Origin: Spirochaeta sp. UBA5339
Lineage (GTDB): Bacteria; Spirochaetota; Spirochaetia; DSM-2461
Direction: 5' to 3'
NCBI GenBank assembly: GCA_002408085.1
Contig: DHQL01000025.1
Coordinates: forward strand, 105,811-169,810
DNA: 64,000 nucleotides
The first letter of the stretch is position 1. Each line of letters starts with the position of its first letter. Shown here one piece after another: positions 1-8,996 of this stretch. A program made the translations under genes and the position numbers. The notes below the pieces were generated by a model. The model worked only from the letters and a program-made list of their open reading frames with translations. It was not told the origin of the DNA and searched no databases.

Positions 1-616
1 GGCAGGAGAGATCCCCCTCTATCCGGAGAAGTGGGGCGTCGACTTTCTCTGCTTTGCCGGTCACAAGGGTTTTCTGGGGCCCGCCGGAACCGGAGGGTTC
101 TATATCAGGGACCCCGAAAGAGTGGAGCCCCTTGTCCGGGGAGGAACGGGAAGCCGCTCCCGTGAGGAGCTTCAGCCCGAGGATATGCCCGACCGCTTTG
201 AAAGCGGTACTCCCAACCTGCCCGGGCTGGCGGGACTCCTTAACAGTCTGAGATTTCTGAAAGACTCAAAATCACTGATGATGACAGCGGAAGAGCGCTG
301 CGGCCGACTCTGCCGGAGGCTCCATGAACTGGAGGGCTACCGGATTATCGGACGGCAGAAGGAACGCGAATATACAAGAGTCTTTTCCATCCTCCCCGAG
401 GAGGGAGATCTGACTCAGCTCACCGCCTTTCTAAACCGGAAGGAGATCGCCGTCCGCTCCGGACTCCACTGCGCCCCGTCGGCCCACAGGGTCCTGGGGA
501 CCTTTGAGAGGGGAGGCACCCTCCGGCTCTCTCCGGGACTGTTTACAACAAACCATGAAATTGAGAGAGTAATAGACGCACTGAAGGAGTTTATATGGCA
601 GATCCGAAAAAACTGA
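1..616 (+). CDS. Cysteine desulfurase-like PLP enzyme (class V aminotransferase), 5' end outside window
   Basis: Only the C-terminal part is present; the reading frame is open from base 2. The PLP-lysine motif GHKGFLGPAGTGG lies near the start, and the catalytic-cysteine motif RSGLHCAP near the end is the one used by SufS/CsdB-type desulfurases that release S or Se from cysteine or selenocysteine. The protein resembles the subfamily often encoded beside selD and yedF (TIGR01977 in memory). The stop overlaps the start of selD by 22 bases, so the two are translationally linked. In this context it most likely delivers selenium (or sulfur) to the downstream proteins; that role is inference. The class call is firm, the exact substrate is not. 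Confidence 0.88.
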   Translation, partial: AGEIPLYPEKWGVDFLCFAGHKGFLGPAGTGGFYIRDPERVEPLVRGGTGSRSREELQPEDMPDRFESGTPNLPGLAGLLNSLRFLKDSKSLMMTAEERCGRLCRRLHELEGYRIIGRQKEREYTRVFSILPEEGDLTQLTAFLNRKEIAVRSGLHCAPSAHRVLGTFERGGTLRLSPGLFTTNHEIERVIDALKEFIWQIRKN

Positions 617-1629
617 CAACCTACTCCCGCTTCTCCGGATGCGGAGCCAAACTGGGGCCGGGAGTTCTGGACAAGGCCCTCTGCGGTCTGACCCAGGTGA
701 AACGCCCCGAGGTCCTGGCGGACTTTACGGGCAGCGAGGATGCGGGGGTCTACAAGATCAGCGACGACACCGCCCTGGTACAGACCATCGACTTCTTTCC
801 CCCCATCGTCGATGAGCCGGCCCTCTTCGGCGCCATTGCCGCGGCAAACTCCCTCTCCGACATCTACGCCATGGGAGGACGTCCCGTCTCGGCGGTGAAT
901 GTACTCTGCTATCCCGAGGAGGACCTTCCCATCGAGCACCTCAGGAAGATCATGGAGGGGGCCATGGAGGTTCTGGACGAGGCGGAGACCTCCCTGATGG
1001 GAGGACACAGCGTCAACGACAGGGAGCTCAAATTCGGATTCTCCGTCAACGGCCTGATCCATCCCGACAAAATTATCCGCAACAACACCCCCCGTCCCGG
1101 AGATGCCCTGGTACTGACCAAGGCCCTGGGAACGGGAGCCATCAACACCGCCCTCAGGGCCGAGATGGCCTCGGAAACCTCCGTCAGAGCGGCGGAAAAG
1201 AGCATGCGGACCCTGAACAGAAGAGCCTCGGAGCTCCTTCACAAATACGGGGCTAACGCCGCAACTGATATTACCGGATTCGGCCTGGGCGGCCATGCCG
1301 CAGAGATGGCTCTGGATACCCTCTGCTGCCTTGAAATTGATATTGCGTCTCTGCCGGTTCTTCCAGAGGCCGAGGAGTATATAGCCATGGGTCTTGTTCC
1401 TGCGGGGAGCTTCAAGAACAGGGAGTTCCGCCTCAGGCGCATTATCAATCCCGATGCGGTAAGCAGGGAGAAGATGGATCTGTTCTTTGATCCCCAGACC
1501 TCGGGTGGACTTTTTATCTCCCTTCCCTCGGACAGGGCAGCCGATTTTATCGAGGAACTGGGCAGTGAGACCGCTGCTGTTATCGGCAGGGTCACCGAAG
1601 GGGACGGAAGGATCAGACTCAATGCATGA
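595..1629 (+). CDS. selD: Selenide, water dikinase (selenophosphate synthetase)
   Basis: This 344-residue protein makes selenophosphate from selenide and ATP, the activated selenium donor for selenocysteine, selenouridine and Se-cofactors. The N-terminal motif GCGAK holds the catalytic Cys16 and Lys19. The second cysteine of the usual GCGCK motif is alanine here, and the catalytic position is a normal TGC codon, so this SelD is not itself a selenoprotein. The AIRS-type ATP-binding core follows, with the acidic and glycine-rich motifs ADFTGSEDAGV, ANSLSDIYAMGG and MGGHSVNDRELKFG, and the length is normal. It starts inside the upstream desulfurase gene and overlaps the next gene by 8 bases. No selA, selB or selC is visible, so the use made of the selenophosphate cannot be read from this window. 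Confidence 0.95.
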   Translation: MADPKKLTTYSRFSGCGAKLGPGVLDKALCGLTQVKRPEVLADFTGSEDAGVYKISDDTALVQTIDFFPPIVDEPALFGAIAAANSLSDIYAMGGRPVSAVNVLCYPEEDLPIEHLRKIMEGAMEVLDEAETSLMGGHSVNDRELKFGFSVNGLIHPDKIIRNNTPRPGDALVLTKALGTGAINTALRAEMASETSVRAAEKSMRTLNRRASELLHKYGANAATDITGFGLGGHAAEMALDTLCCLEIDIASLPVLPEAEEYIAMGLVPAGSFKNREFRLRRIINPDAVSREKMDLFFDPQTSGGLFISLPSDRAADFIEELGSETAAVIGRVTEGDGRIRLNA

Positions 1630-1876
1630 AATTCTTCTGACCTTTAAAAACACACACCATGCCCTGCGGGTGGAAAAGTATTTGAAATCCATCAGGCAGA
1701 GGGTCAAAATGATCCCTACACCCTTTGAGATCTTTTCGGAGTGCGGATTCTCCCTGGTAGTCTACCTGGACGAGGAATCCCACGACGAAATGAAGAAGGA
1801 TGAGAAGATAGACTATGTTGAATCCTATCTGATACTGAAACAAGGAGACAGAAACACAGGTTATGAAAAAATTTGA
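1622..1876 (+). CDS. DUF3343 small protein, putative Se/S carrier
   Basis: This 84-residue protein starts at the ATG at 1622, which overlaps the end of selD and has an AAGGA ribosome site about 9 bases upstream. A longer reading from 1487 would lie inside selD and is rejected. The core has the pattern of DUF3343 proteins: an N-terminal beta-strand, then a PxPxE-like stretch leading to a single cysteine (Cys41, in SECGFSL), a plausible carrier thiol. DUF3343 genes occur next to selD/yedF in selenium-using anaerobes and are thought to act as Se/S carriers. The biochemical function is unproven. It overlaps yedF by 14 bases. Confidence 0.8.
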   Translation: MHEILLTFKNTHHALRVEKYLKSIRQRVKMIPTPFEIFSECGFSLVVYLDEESHDEMKKDEKIDYVESYLILKQGDRNTGYEKI

Positions 1877-2507
1877 AATTGACGCACGGGAACTGGACTG
1901 TCCCAAACCCCTTTTAAGAACAAAACAGGCCGTAAGTGATGAGGAGTTCGACGAACTGGTCATCCGGGTGGGCAATGTTCCCGCCAGAGAGAATGTCTGC
2001 CGCTTTCTCAGCCACCAGGGATTCACCCAGGTAAACTGGGAGGAAGAAGGCCCCGGTTTCAGAATCACCGTAAAACAAAAGGAAGCGGGCTTTGAACAGG
2101 CTGTCCCCTCTGCAAACCCGGACAATTCAGCAGCCCCCCGCACCGCAGCGGATTCACCCCAGGCAGGAGGAGCCAAAACCATACTGATCGGCAGCAACTG
2201 CATCGGAACCCACGAAGAGAAGCTGGGAGCCCTGCTGATGAAGGGCTATATCTACACACTGACCCAGCTGGACAAGCTCCCGGCAAAGCTGGTTTTTATG
2301 AACACCGGCGTCAGACTCTGCCTTGAGAACTCCGAGAGTCTCGAGGATCTTAAGAGCCTGGAGAAGCAGGGTATAGAGATCCTGGTCTGCGGAACCTGTC
2401 TCGAATTCCTGAACGTCAGGGAAGAGCTGGCCGTGGGAAAGATCTCCAATATGTATGAGATTGCCGGTACCCTGAACGACGCAAACGGTCTTGTCAGCCT
2501 GACCTGA
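1863..2507 (+). CDS. yedF: YedF-type selenium metabolism protein (TusA-like plus DsrE-like)
   Basis: This is a 214-residue two-domain protein. Residues 1-75 form a TusA/SirA-like domain with the motif ELDCPKPLL, where Cys13 is the persulfide/perselenide-carrying position of that family. After a Ala/Pro-rich linker, residues about 100-214 form a DsrE/F-like fold with the CGTCLEF cysteine pair. This architecture is the family known as selenium metabolism protein YedF (TIGR03527 from memory), which co-occurs with selD and is thought to handle selenium for Se-dependent molybdenum hydroxylases. Its place directly after the desulfurase, selD and DUF3343 supports that assignment. The chemistry is not established. 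Confidence 0.88.
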   Translation: MKKFEIDARELDCPKPLLRTKQAVSDEEFDELVIRVGNVPARENVCRFLSHQGFTQVNWEEEGPGFRITVKQKEAGFEQAVPSANPDNSAAPRTAADSPQAGGAKTILIGSNCIGTHEEKLGALLMKGYIYTLTQLDKLPAKLVFMNTGVRLCLENSESLEDLKSLEKQGIEILVCGTCLEFLNVREELAVGKISNMYEIAGTLNDANGLVSLT

Positions 2508-2508
2508 T

Positions 2509-3729
2509 ATGAAAATACTACATACCTCGGACTGGCATCTGGGGAAAAAATTGGGTAACTGGTCCCGGCTGGAGGAACAGAAGGAGATTCTGGCGGAGAT
2601 CCTGGAGATCTGCCGCGAAGAGAATCCCGAACTGATACTTCTGGCGGGAGACCTCTATGACAGCTGGAATCCTCCCCACGAGGCCATTGAACTCCTCTAC
2701 CGGACCCTCTCAAGGATGGCCGACGGAGGCAGAAGAATAATACTGGCCCTGGCGGGGAACCACGACGCCCCGGAACATGTGGAGGCTCCCGACGCCCTGG
2801 CCCGGGAGAGCGGCATATTCTTTATGGGCTACCCCGGCAGTCAGCCCGCGGATATGGAGCTGGAGTCCGGGGTAAAGGTTCTTTTCCCCGAACCCGGCAT
2901 GGTGGTCATTGAGGGGCTCTCGGAGCCTGTCAGAATCATCTGCACCCCCTATGCCAGCGAAAGCAGAATGCGCCGCTCCCTGGATGTGGAAAACCGGGAG
3001 GAGGCTCTCAGAATGATTCTGACAGAGCGCTGGACGGAGCTGGGTACCCGGTATTTCGATTCAAAGGGAATCAACCTGATGGCCTCCCATCTCTTTATGG
3101 GAAACCGGGACGAACTGGTCATGGAGGAGGAGCCCGAGGGAGAACGCTCCATCCTCCATCCGGGTGGCCTGGAGCAGATCTACACCGATGCCCTTCCCGC
3201 CGGCTGTCAGTATATGGCCCTGGGACACCTTCACAGGGGATTTCCCGTCTCAACTGACCCGATCCCCGCGGTCTACTCGGGAAGCCCCGGAGCCTACAGT
3301 CTCAGCGAGAACCACAGGGACAAGTCGGTGGTTCTTATAGACGCGGAGCCGGGAAAGAAGACCCGCTACAGCTACAGAAAACTGACGACCCCCTGGCCCC
3401 TCTACAGAGAGGTGTTCACCGGATGCGAAGAGGCCGTGGAGTGGATGACGGAACACCCGGAGGGCTATGTGGAACTGACCATGCGGACCGAGGCATATCT
3501 TACGGGCTCCGAGAAGCAGCTTTTGATGAAGAGCCACCCCCGTATCCTGGGCATAATCCCGGAGGTCCGTCGCACCGGAGAGGATGAGGCTGACAGGGAG
3601 AAGAGCTTTGCAGGAAAAACTGTTCCCGAAATCTTCAAGGACTACTACAGAGAGAACAGACAGAACGCCGATCCCTCAAAGGAGATTTTGGATCTTCTTG
3701 ATGAGATAATCGGCGGAGGGGAGTCATGA
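2509..3729 (+). CDS. sbcD: Exonuclease subunit SbcD (Mre11-type)
   Basis: This is the nuclease half of the SbcCD (Mre11-Rad50) complex, which cuts hairpins and processes blocked double-strand ends. The metallophosphoesterase motifs are clear: SDWHLG (Asp8, His10), LAGDLYD, GNHD and ALGHLHRGF, in the expected order in a 406-residue protein. The gene starts one base after the yedF stop, with no obvious ribosome site of its own, so it probably relies on translation of yedF. Its own stop overlaps the sbcC start by 4 bases. It therefore belongs to the same transcript as the selenium genes, which is probably an accident of packing. Confidence 0.96.
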   Translation: MKILHTSDWHLGKKLGNWSRLEEQKEILAEILEICREENPELILLAGDLYDSWNPPHEAIELLYRTLSRMADGGRRIILALAGNHDAPEHVEAPDALARESGIFFMGYPGSQPADMELESGVKVLFPEPGMVVIEGLSEPVRIICTPYASESRMRRSLDVENREEALRMILTERWTELGTRYFDSKGINLMASHLFMGNRDELVMEEEPEGERSILHPGGLEQIYTDALPAGCQYMALGHLHRGFPVSTDPIPAVYSGSPGAYSLSENHRDKSVVLIDAEPGKKTRYSYRKLTTPWPLYREVFTGCEEAVEWMTEHPEGYVELTMRTEAYLTGSEKQLLMKSHPRILGIIPEVRRTGEDEADREKSFAGKTVPEIFKDYYRENRQNADPSKEILDLLDEIIGGGES

Positions 3730-6700
3730 TACCGCAGAAACTAATACTGGAAGGGGTTTACTCCTACAGGGAGAGACAGACCATCGACTTCTCCACCCTC
3801 AGTGAGGCGGGGATCTTCGGAGTCTTCGGCAATGTAGGGAGCGGCAAGTCCGCCATACTGGAGTCCATGACCTACGCCCTCTACGGCCAGATTGAACGGC
3901 TGAACCAGAGCGAACAGCGGGGCTACAACATTATGAACCTCCAGTCCCCCTCCCTCTTTATCGACTTTGAATTTATTCAGAAGGGTGAACGCTACCGCTT
4001 CAATGTCACCGCAAAGCGGCAGAAGAAGGACTTTACCCAGATCGGTACCCCCAGACGCAGTGCCTACAAAATGGAAGGCGGCGAGTGGATACCCCTTCCC
4101 GACGAGGGCATCCGGGGGGGCATAACCGCCGAGGAAATAATCGGACTCAGCTACGAGCACTTCAGGAAGACCGTAATCATTCCCCAGGGGAAGTTCCAGG
4201 AGTTTATCCAGCTCCCCCCGGCCCAGCGGACCGTAATGATCGAAACCCTTTTCGGCCTGCAGCGCTTCAACCTCTCCAGCCGCTGCAATATGCTTCTGGC
4301 CAGGAGCAGGGAGGAGTGCTCCTTTCTTGAGGGACGTCTTCAGGACCTCCAGGACCTCAAGGAGGAGAACCTGGAAGAGCTCAGGGAGACCGCCCGACTG
4401 GCGGAGGAGGAACTCTCCGGGAAAAGTGAAAGAAGAGAGAAGCTCTCGGTCCTGCTGACTGAACTCCGGGAAGCGGAGAAGACCGGCCGGGCCCTGAGAG
4501 AGTCCTCGGAAGCCCTTCAGACCATGGATGCCCGGATGGAAAGTATCCGCCGGGAGGAGGAATTTCTTGAAAAGAGCCGGACTCTGGAAGAGCAGTTCAC
4601 CCCCCTCTTGTCCAGACAACAGGAGCTCAAGGACGAGGAGAGAATCCTTATTCAGGAGAGAGAGACCCATACCCGGAAGAGAGAGGGAATCGAAGCCGAA
4701 CTAAGCAGAGGTTCCGAAGAGTGGAAGCGCCTCAGTGAGGATCAGGAGAACTATGCGGCCCTGAAAAGGAGTCTGGACTCTCTGACGGCCCGGAGAGAAC
4801 TCCAGGCCCTTCAGGAACAGCTGGACCGAGACCGTCTGCGGATTACCGCTCTGGAAAATGAGCTCCGTGATGTATCCGGACGGAAGAGGGAACTGGAAGA
4901 GAGTACCGCCGTAAAAGTAAAGGAACAGGAGGCCCTGGAGCAGAGGCTCGACGGCGCTCAGGAACTGAACAGCCTGGACCGATGGTACAAAACAAGGGAT
5001 GAGATTGATCAGAAAACTGAAAACCTCGGAAAATCAGCCGCAGAGATGGAGGAGCAGAACAGGCGGGAGAGGGACACCCTTGCTTCCCTGGCAGAGTTTG
5101 AAAAAGGCCTCCCCGCAAAGGAGGTTCAGGAGAAGCTCCTGAAAAAGTTCGACCGCCGTGAATCGGAACTTCTGGAACGGCAGCACCGTCTGGAGCTCAC
5201 CGGCGAACTCAGCCGTCTGGCACCCCTGCTGAAGGAGGGAGCCCCCTGTCCCCTCTGCGGCTCTGATCAACATCCCCATCCCCTTGCTGCCGACAGCGCC
5301 CATGAGACAGAGTTCAGAAATCTGCAGCAGGAGAGAGAAACTCTCCGCAGCAGAAAGGAGGAGGCACTTCGTATCCTTCCCTCACTGCTCTTCAGAGAAG
5401 AGGAGATGGCGAAAGTCCATGCAAACCTGAAGGAGCAGGAAGAACTCCTGAAGAAGCATATATTGGAGTTCCACTGGACCGGGTTCTCTCCCGATGACCG
5501 GGAGGCTTTCAACAAGGCCGGTGAAGAGCTCTCCCTGGCATCCGAAAGCCTGAGAAGCTGCCGGGAGGAACTGAAGGAACTTGAAAAACAGATAAGCCTG
5601 GTAGATTCAGCCGCCGCAGAGAAGGAGAGGGAGATGCTCCGCCTGGAGACCGGCTGTGAGCATTATCTGAGACAGATGGACAGCCTTGGTGAAAAGATTC
5701 TGAAAGAGGAAGAATACTCTGAGACTATTGAGTCCCTGGAGCTGAGACTCTCCGCCGTTGACCGCTACTTTCAGCGGATCAGGTCCTTCCGCAGGGAACG
5801 GGAAGAGACTCTTCAGGAGATCAGCAGCGCACTTGCAAGCAGCGGCCGGCTTCTTGAGAAAACCGAAAGTGAGCTCCGTTCTCTGACAGAAAAGATCACC
5901 TCCGCCCTGAATGCCGGAGGAATTGAAGATCTGAGCAGCCTGAGAAGGCTTCTTGTTCCTGAAGAGGAGCGGCAGGCGCGATTTGAAAAGACTGCGGCCT
6001 TCCGCCGGGAACGGGATTCCCTTGCAGAGCGCTGCAAAGCACTCAACGAGGAGATGGAGAAGCTCCGGGAAAGGATCCCCCCAGGGAGCTCTCTGCAGGA
6101 GACCGCAGAGGCCCTGAATTTGATGAACAGGGAGCTGAGTCAGCTCCATGCACGGTCGGGTGGTCTGAAACAGCAGATCGCAGATCTAAGTGGAAAACTG
6201 GAACTGAAGGAATCCCTCGCCGCAGAGCTGGAGAAACAGGCAGCCCGTCTCGAAAATCTCAAGGAGCTGTCGGGTCTCTTCAAGGGCGGGAAATTTGTTC
6301 AGTATATTGCCTCGGTCTATATGCAGGAGCTCTGCGCCATGGCCAACAGCCGCTTCTCCCCCTTAAGCGGAAGAAGCCTGGAGCTTGTGTTCCAGGACAA
6401 TCAGATTATGGTCCGGGACTTCCTCAACGAGGGACGTCTGAGGCATATCAAGACACTTTCCGGAGGACAGTCCTTTCAGGCGGCTCTCTGCCTGGCCCTC
6501 TCCCTGTCCGAGCAGACCGGCCGGGGGAAGGGAAGCTTCTTCTTTCTGGATGAGGGCTTCGGCTCCCTGGACAAGGCCTCCCTGGAGACTGTGATGTCCA
6601 CACTGCGGCAGCTGAGCCGGGAGGGAAGAATCATCGGCCTGATCTCCCATGTGGAGGAGATGCAGCAGGATCTGGATGTCTGGCTGAAGATCAGACAGGA

Positions 6701-6749
6701 TACTGAGAGGGGCAGCCGGATAACAAGCAGCTGGGAGAAGGGAGTGTAG
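3726..6749 (+). CDS. sbcC: Exonuclease subunit SbcC (Rad50-type SMC-like ATPase)
   Basis: This 1007-residue protein is the ATPase partner of SbcD. The Walker A motif GNVGSGKS has Lys41, and a long Glu/Leu/Arg-rich coiled coil follows. The zinc hook is CPLC at residues 508-511, half-way along, as expected for dimerisation of the coiled coils. The C-terminal lobe carries the ABC signature SGGQ (Ser912) and Walker B ending FLDEGFGSLD (Asp942, Glu943). The start ATG overlaps the sbcD stop (ATGA) behind a GGAGGGGAG ribosome site. All key parts are intact. Confidence 0.96.
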   Translation: MIPQKLILEGVYSYRERQTIDFSTLSEAGIFGVFGNVGSGKSAILESMTYALYGQIERLNQSEQRGYNIMNLQSPSLFIDFEFIQKGERYRFNVTAKRQKKDFTQIGTPRRSAYKMEGGEWIPLPDEGIRGGITAEEIIGLSYEHFRKTVIIPQGKFQEFIQLPPAQRTVMIETLFGLQRFNLSSRCNMLLARSREECSFLEGRLQDLQDLKEENLEELRETARLAEEELSGKSERREKLSVLLTELREAEKTGRALRESSEALQTMDARMESIRREEEFLEKSRTLEEQFTPLLSRQQELKDEERILIQERETHTRKREGIEAELSRGSEEWKRLSEDQENYAALKRSLDSLTARRELQALQEQLDRDRLRITALENELRDVSGRKRELEESTAVKVKEQEALEQRLDGAQELNSLDRWYKTRDEIDQKTENLGKSAAEMEEQNRRERDTLASLAEFEKGLPAKEVQEKLLKKFDRRESELLERQHRLELTGELSRLAPLLKEGAPCPLCGSDQHPHPLAADSAHETEFRNLQQERETLRSRKEEALRILPSLLFREEEMAKVHANLKEQEELLKKHILEFHWTGFSPDDREAFNKAGEELSLASESLRSCREELKELEKQISLVDSAAAEKEREMLRLETGCEHYLRQMDSLGEKILKEEEYSETIESLELRLSAVDRYFQRIRSFRREREETLQEISSALASSGRLLEKTESELRSLTEKITSALNAGGIEDLSSLRRLLVPEEERQARFEKTAAFRRERDSLAERCKALNEEMEKLRERIPPGSSLQETAEALNLMNRELSQLHARSGGLKQQIADLSGKLELKESLAAELEKQAARLENLKELSGLFKGGKFVQYIASVYMQELCAMANSRFSPLSGRSLELVFQDNQIMVRDFLNEGRLRHIKTLSGGQSFQAALCLALSLSEQTGRGKGSFFFLDEGFGSLDKASLETVMSTLRQLSREGRIIGLISHVEEMQQDLDVWLKIRQDTERGSRITSSWEKGV

Positions 6750-6750
6750 G

Positions 6751-7476
6751 ATGAAGAGCATAGTCTTTCTGGGAGACAGCCTTACAGCGGGAAACCTCGG
6801 CTCCTCCTATTTCAGAATTCTTAAGGAATCAGACGAACTGGCGGATGCCGAACTGATCAATCTGGGTGAAGACGGTTTTACCATGGCCGGGCTTCTGGCA
6901 AAGCTGGAGAGCTTTCTTGAAACCGAGGAGGCTCCGGATCTGCTTGTTCTTGAGGGCGGGGCCAATGACATCCTCCTGCCCCATATGCAGTCTCAGGGAA
7001 AGGCCTGGGATCCTTTTATCCGGAAGCTGCTGCGCCACGGATCCCGTCCGGCGGAGAGTGAAGAGGAGTTCAGAGCAACCGTCTCTGCCCTCCTCGACCT
7101 GGCAGAAACCCGGAGAATACCAGGGGTTCTGATCTGTACCATCCCCTTTATCACCGAGGATCTCTCCTCTCCCCTGAACAGAAAGCGTATCAGATACAAC
7201 TCCATTATGAAGGATCTTACAGACCGGCGTAACGGTGCAATGAAGATCGTGTGCCTGGATATGGAAGGGGAACTGGCTCCCCTTCTCGGCGGGTCCCCCT
7301 ATCTGTTCAGAACACCCATGGAGCTACAGGACGATGCGGCACTAATAATGGAGATGGGAGAGAACGAGGTCTGCCGTCAGCGGAACCTGACTCTTACCAT
7401 TGACGGCGCCCACCCCAACCGCCGCGGTGCCGAACTGATTGCCCGGGAGATGCTTAAGGCCCTCAGGACTCCGTGA
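6751..7476 (+). CDS. GDSL/SGNH-type lipase/esterase family protein
   Basis: This 241-residue protein opens with FLGDSLTAGN, the block-I serine motif of SGNH hydrolases. Block III is GGANDI, and the C-terminal block V is DGAHPN with the catalytic Asp/His pair. These are the features of arylesterases and lysophospholipases of the TesA/acetylhydrolase type. No signal peptide is visible, so it is probably cytoplasmic. The gene begins two bases after the sbcC stop and is the last gene of the polycistron. Its end overlaps the convergent cobalamin adenosyltransferase gene by 14 bases. The substrate cannot be predicted. Confidence 0.87.
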   Translation: MKSIVFLGDSLTAGNLGSSYFRILKESDELADAELINLGEDGFTMAGLLAKLESFLETEEAPDLLVLEGGANDILLPHMQSQGKAWDPFIRKLLRHGSRPAESEEEFRATVSALLDLAETRRIPGVLICTIPFITEDLSSPLNRKRIRYNSIMKDLTDRRNGAMKIVCLDMEGELAPLLGGSPYLFRTPMELQDDAALIMEMGENEVCRQRNLTLTIDGAHPNRRGAELIAREMLKALRTP

Positions 7477-8050
7477 TCTGTTCCCAGTACCGTGCTGAAA
7501 CAAAGAGAAAGTCCGACAGACGGTTCAGATAAACCTGTGCCGGAACCAGATGGGTCATTACGGAGTTCCTGATCTCCGAAACCACCCGGCGTTCACAGCG
7601 GCGGCAGATGGTCCGGGCCACGTCGATCCGGGCGGAGTTGAGAGTCTTACCGGGATGGATCAGCTCTCTTGGAAAGAAGGTTACTTCCATCAGCTGCTTC
7701 TGATACTCCTCAATCCTGCCGGTGTCCTTTTCGGTCAGGGGTGTCAGTTTAAGACGGCTTCTGTTATCCGGATTGGCAGCCATGCCCCCCAGAATAATCA
7801 GTCTGCCCTGAACATCATCCATAAAATCCAGCCACTTTCTCAGCCGGATATCATCAGGGGGAAGGGGGCCTGACTCCCTTATGCCCGCTATAGCTACGCC
7901 CAGGGAGCTGGAAAGTTCATCCAAATCGCCCAGTAGAAAGAAAAGGGAGTCATCCTTCCGCCGTCTTTCTCCGTTGAAAAGGGTGGACTCCCCGTGATCC
8001 CCGCCCCTGGTGGTTATCTGATCGAAATCATATTTTATTTTTTTCTTCAT
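7463..8050 (-). CDS. Cob(I)alamin adenosyltransferase, PduO type
   Basis: The protein transfers adenosyl from ATP to cob(I)alamin to make coenzyme B12. Recognisable parts are the N-terminal TTRGGDHGEST ATP-binding segment, GERRRKDD, LGDLDELSSSLG, and the C-terminal helix with ARTICRRCERRVV and LNRLSDFLFVSARY, all typical of PduO/MMAB enzymes. I place the start at 8050 (ATG, protein MKKKIKYDF); the open frame continues 42 codons upstream, but that extension looks non-coding. The 195-residue length fits the family. The ribosome site (GGAG) is only one base from the ATG, so the start is uncertain. Confidence 0.88.
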   Translation of the reverse strand: MKKKIKYDFDQITTRGGDHGESTLFNGERRRKDDSLFFLLGDLDELSSSLGVAIAGIRESGPLPPDDIRLRKWLDFMDDVQGRLIILGGMAANPDNRSRLKLTPLTEKDTGRIEEYQKQLMEVTFFPRELIHPGKTLNSARIDVARTICRRCERRVVSEIRNSVMTHLVPAQVYLNRLSDFLFVSARYWEQITES

Positions 8051-8240
8051 TCTCCAAGTATTATTCCCCTTAACAGCCCTTGCAAGCAGAGATATACACC
8101 ATATAAAGTGCCCTGCTATTCTGACAGCCACCAGAAAGGTAAGACCTCTGTTAAAAAAAGAAAATGTGTTGGTCATTTATTGAACAGCCATGATACTATT
8201 ACTCAAAAACCAAAATAGAGTTTATTAAAAAGAGAAAAAC

Positions 8241-8909
8241 ATGGCCCGTTCATTAGTAGAGTACGCAATCAGTGAATCAAAGACCCTGACCGTAAAAACC
8301 ACCTCCTATCTTTCACGTGAAAGAAAGTATATCGACCATATACTCAAGCAGTATCTGCAGGAGATAGAGAAACCATTTATGGTGAACCAGGTGGCCTACT
8401 GCCTTCATGAGCTGGCGGGCAATGCAAACCGGGCCAACGCCAAACGGATCTACTTTGATGAAAAGGGACTTGATATACATAGCTCCGGTGACTACCGGCA
8501 GGGGTTGAGCACCTTTCGGAGCGAAGCCTTCGGAAACATCAAGGAGTACAATGCCAAGCAGAAAGCCGCCGGTCTTTATATCAAAATTGATTTTCATCTG
8601 CACAAGACCAGACTCAAAATCAGGGTCAGAAACAATACCCCCCTGACAGGAGAGGAGAAGAGCAGGATCGACAGGAAGTTTGAAGCCATGAAACAGTTCA
8701 GCTCTATCCCTGACGCCTATACCCTTCTGGAGGACTCCAGCGAAGGAGCCGGCCTTGGACTGGTTATGATTCTGCAGCTTCTGGATAATCTGGGATTCGG
8801 CAATGAGGCCCTTTCCATTGACTCAGACGGAACGGAAACAATCGCCACCCTCTACCTCAGTGCCGAAGAGGACTCTCTGGCATTGGAAGAGTCTTTAGCC
8901 ATTTCCTGA
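8241..8909 (+). CDS. GHKL-type ATPase domain protein (histidine-kinase-like ATPase)
   Basis: This 222-residue protein has the ATP-binding motifs of the GHKL superfamily: an N-box-like helix (LHELAGNANRAN, residues about 55-66) and a G2-like EGAGLGLVM segment near residue 170. It lacks a HisKA dimerisation helix, a phospho-accepting histidine in the usual place, and any sensor or membrane segment. It could be an anti-sigma-type kinase or a stand-alone signalling ATPase; a role with the STAS proteins of the genome is possible but unsupported. The 190-base upstream gap to the divergent adenosyltransferase gene must hold both promoters, but I cannot assign a convincing one. Confidence 0.7.
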   Translation: MARSLVEYAISESKTLTVKTTSYLSRERKYIDHILKQYLQEIEKPFMVNQVAYCLHELAGNANRANAKRIYFDEKGLDIHSSGDYRQGLSTFRSEAFGNIKEYNAKQKAAGLYIKIDFHLHKTRLKIRVRNNTPLTGEEKSRIDRKFEAMKQFSSIPDAYTLLEDSSEGAGLGLVMILQLLDNLGFGNEALSIDSDGTETIATLYLSAEEDSLALEESLAIS

Positions 8910-8941
8910 GAATATATACAGACACAAATTACTCCCAAAGG

Positions 8942-8950
8942 TGTTATAAT
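8942..8950 (+). promoter_or_regulatory. Extended -10 promoter for the DUF1707/LiaF-like gene
   Basis: TG at 8942, one base, then a perfect TATAAT at 8945-8950. No good -35 hexamer is present, which is normal for extended -10 promoters. The start would be near 8957, about 40 bases before the ATG at 8997, which has a good AGGAG ribosome site. Confidence 0.55.
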
Positions 8951-8996
8951 AAGAGGTCCGGCACTGCCGGCAGAAAGAGCCGCACAGGAGAGACTG

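Noticed and set aside
595..700. Possible selenocysteine codon in selD
   Set aside because: Some SelD proteins have selenocysteine at the catalytic position, but here the codon is TGC, and the frame has no in-frame TGA before the true stop.
415..1707. 430-codon open frame on the minus strand
   Set aside because: It overlaps the desulfurase and selD genes antisense and has no recognisable domain or ribosome site.
3741..4670. 309-codon minus-strand frame over sbcC
   Set aside because: It is a shadow of the sbcC reading frame, with no start site or motif of its own.
8051..8240. Cobalamin riboswitch upstream of the adenosyltransferase gene
   Set aside because: The 190-base gap is AT-rich and shows no B12-box-like sequence or long paired leader.
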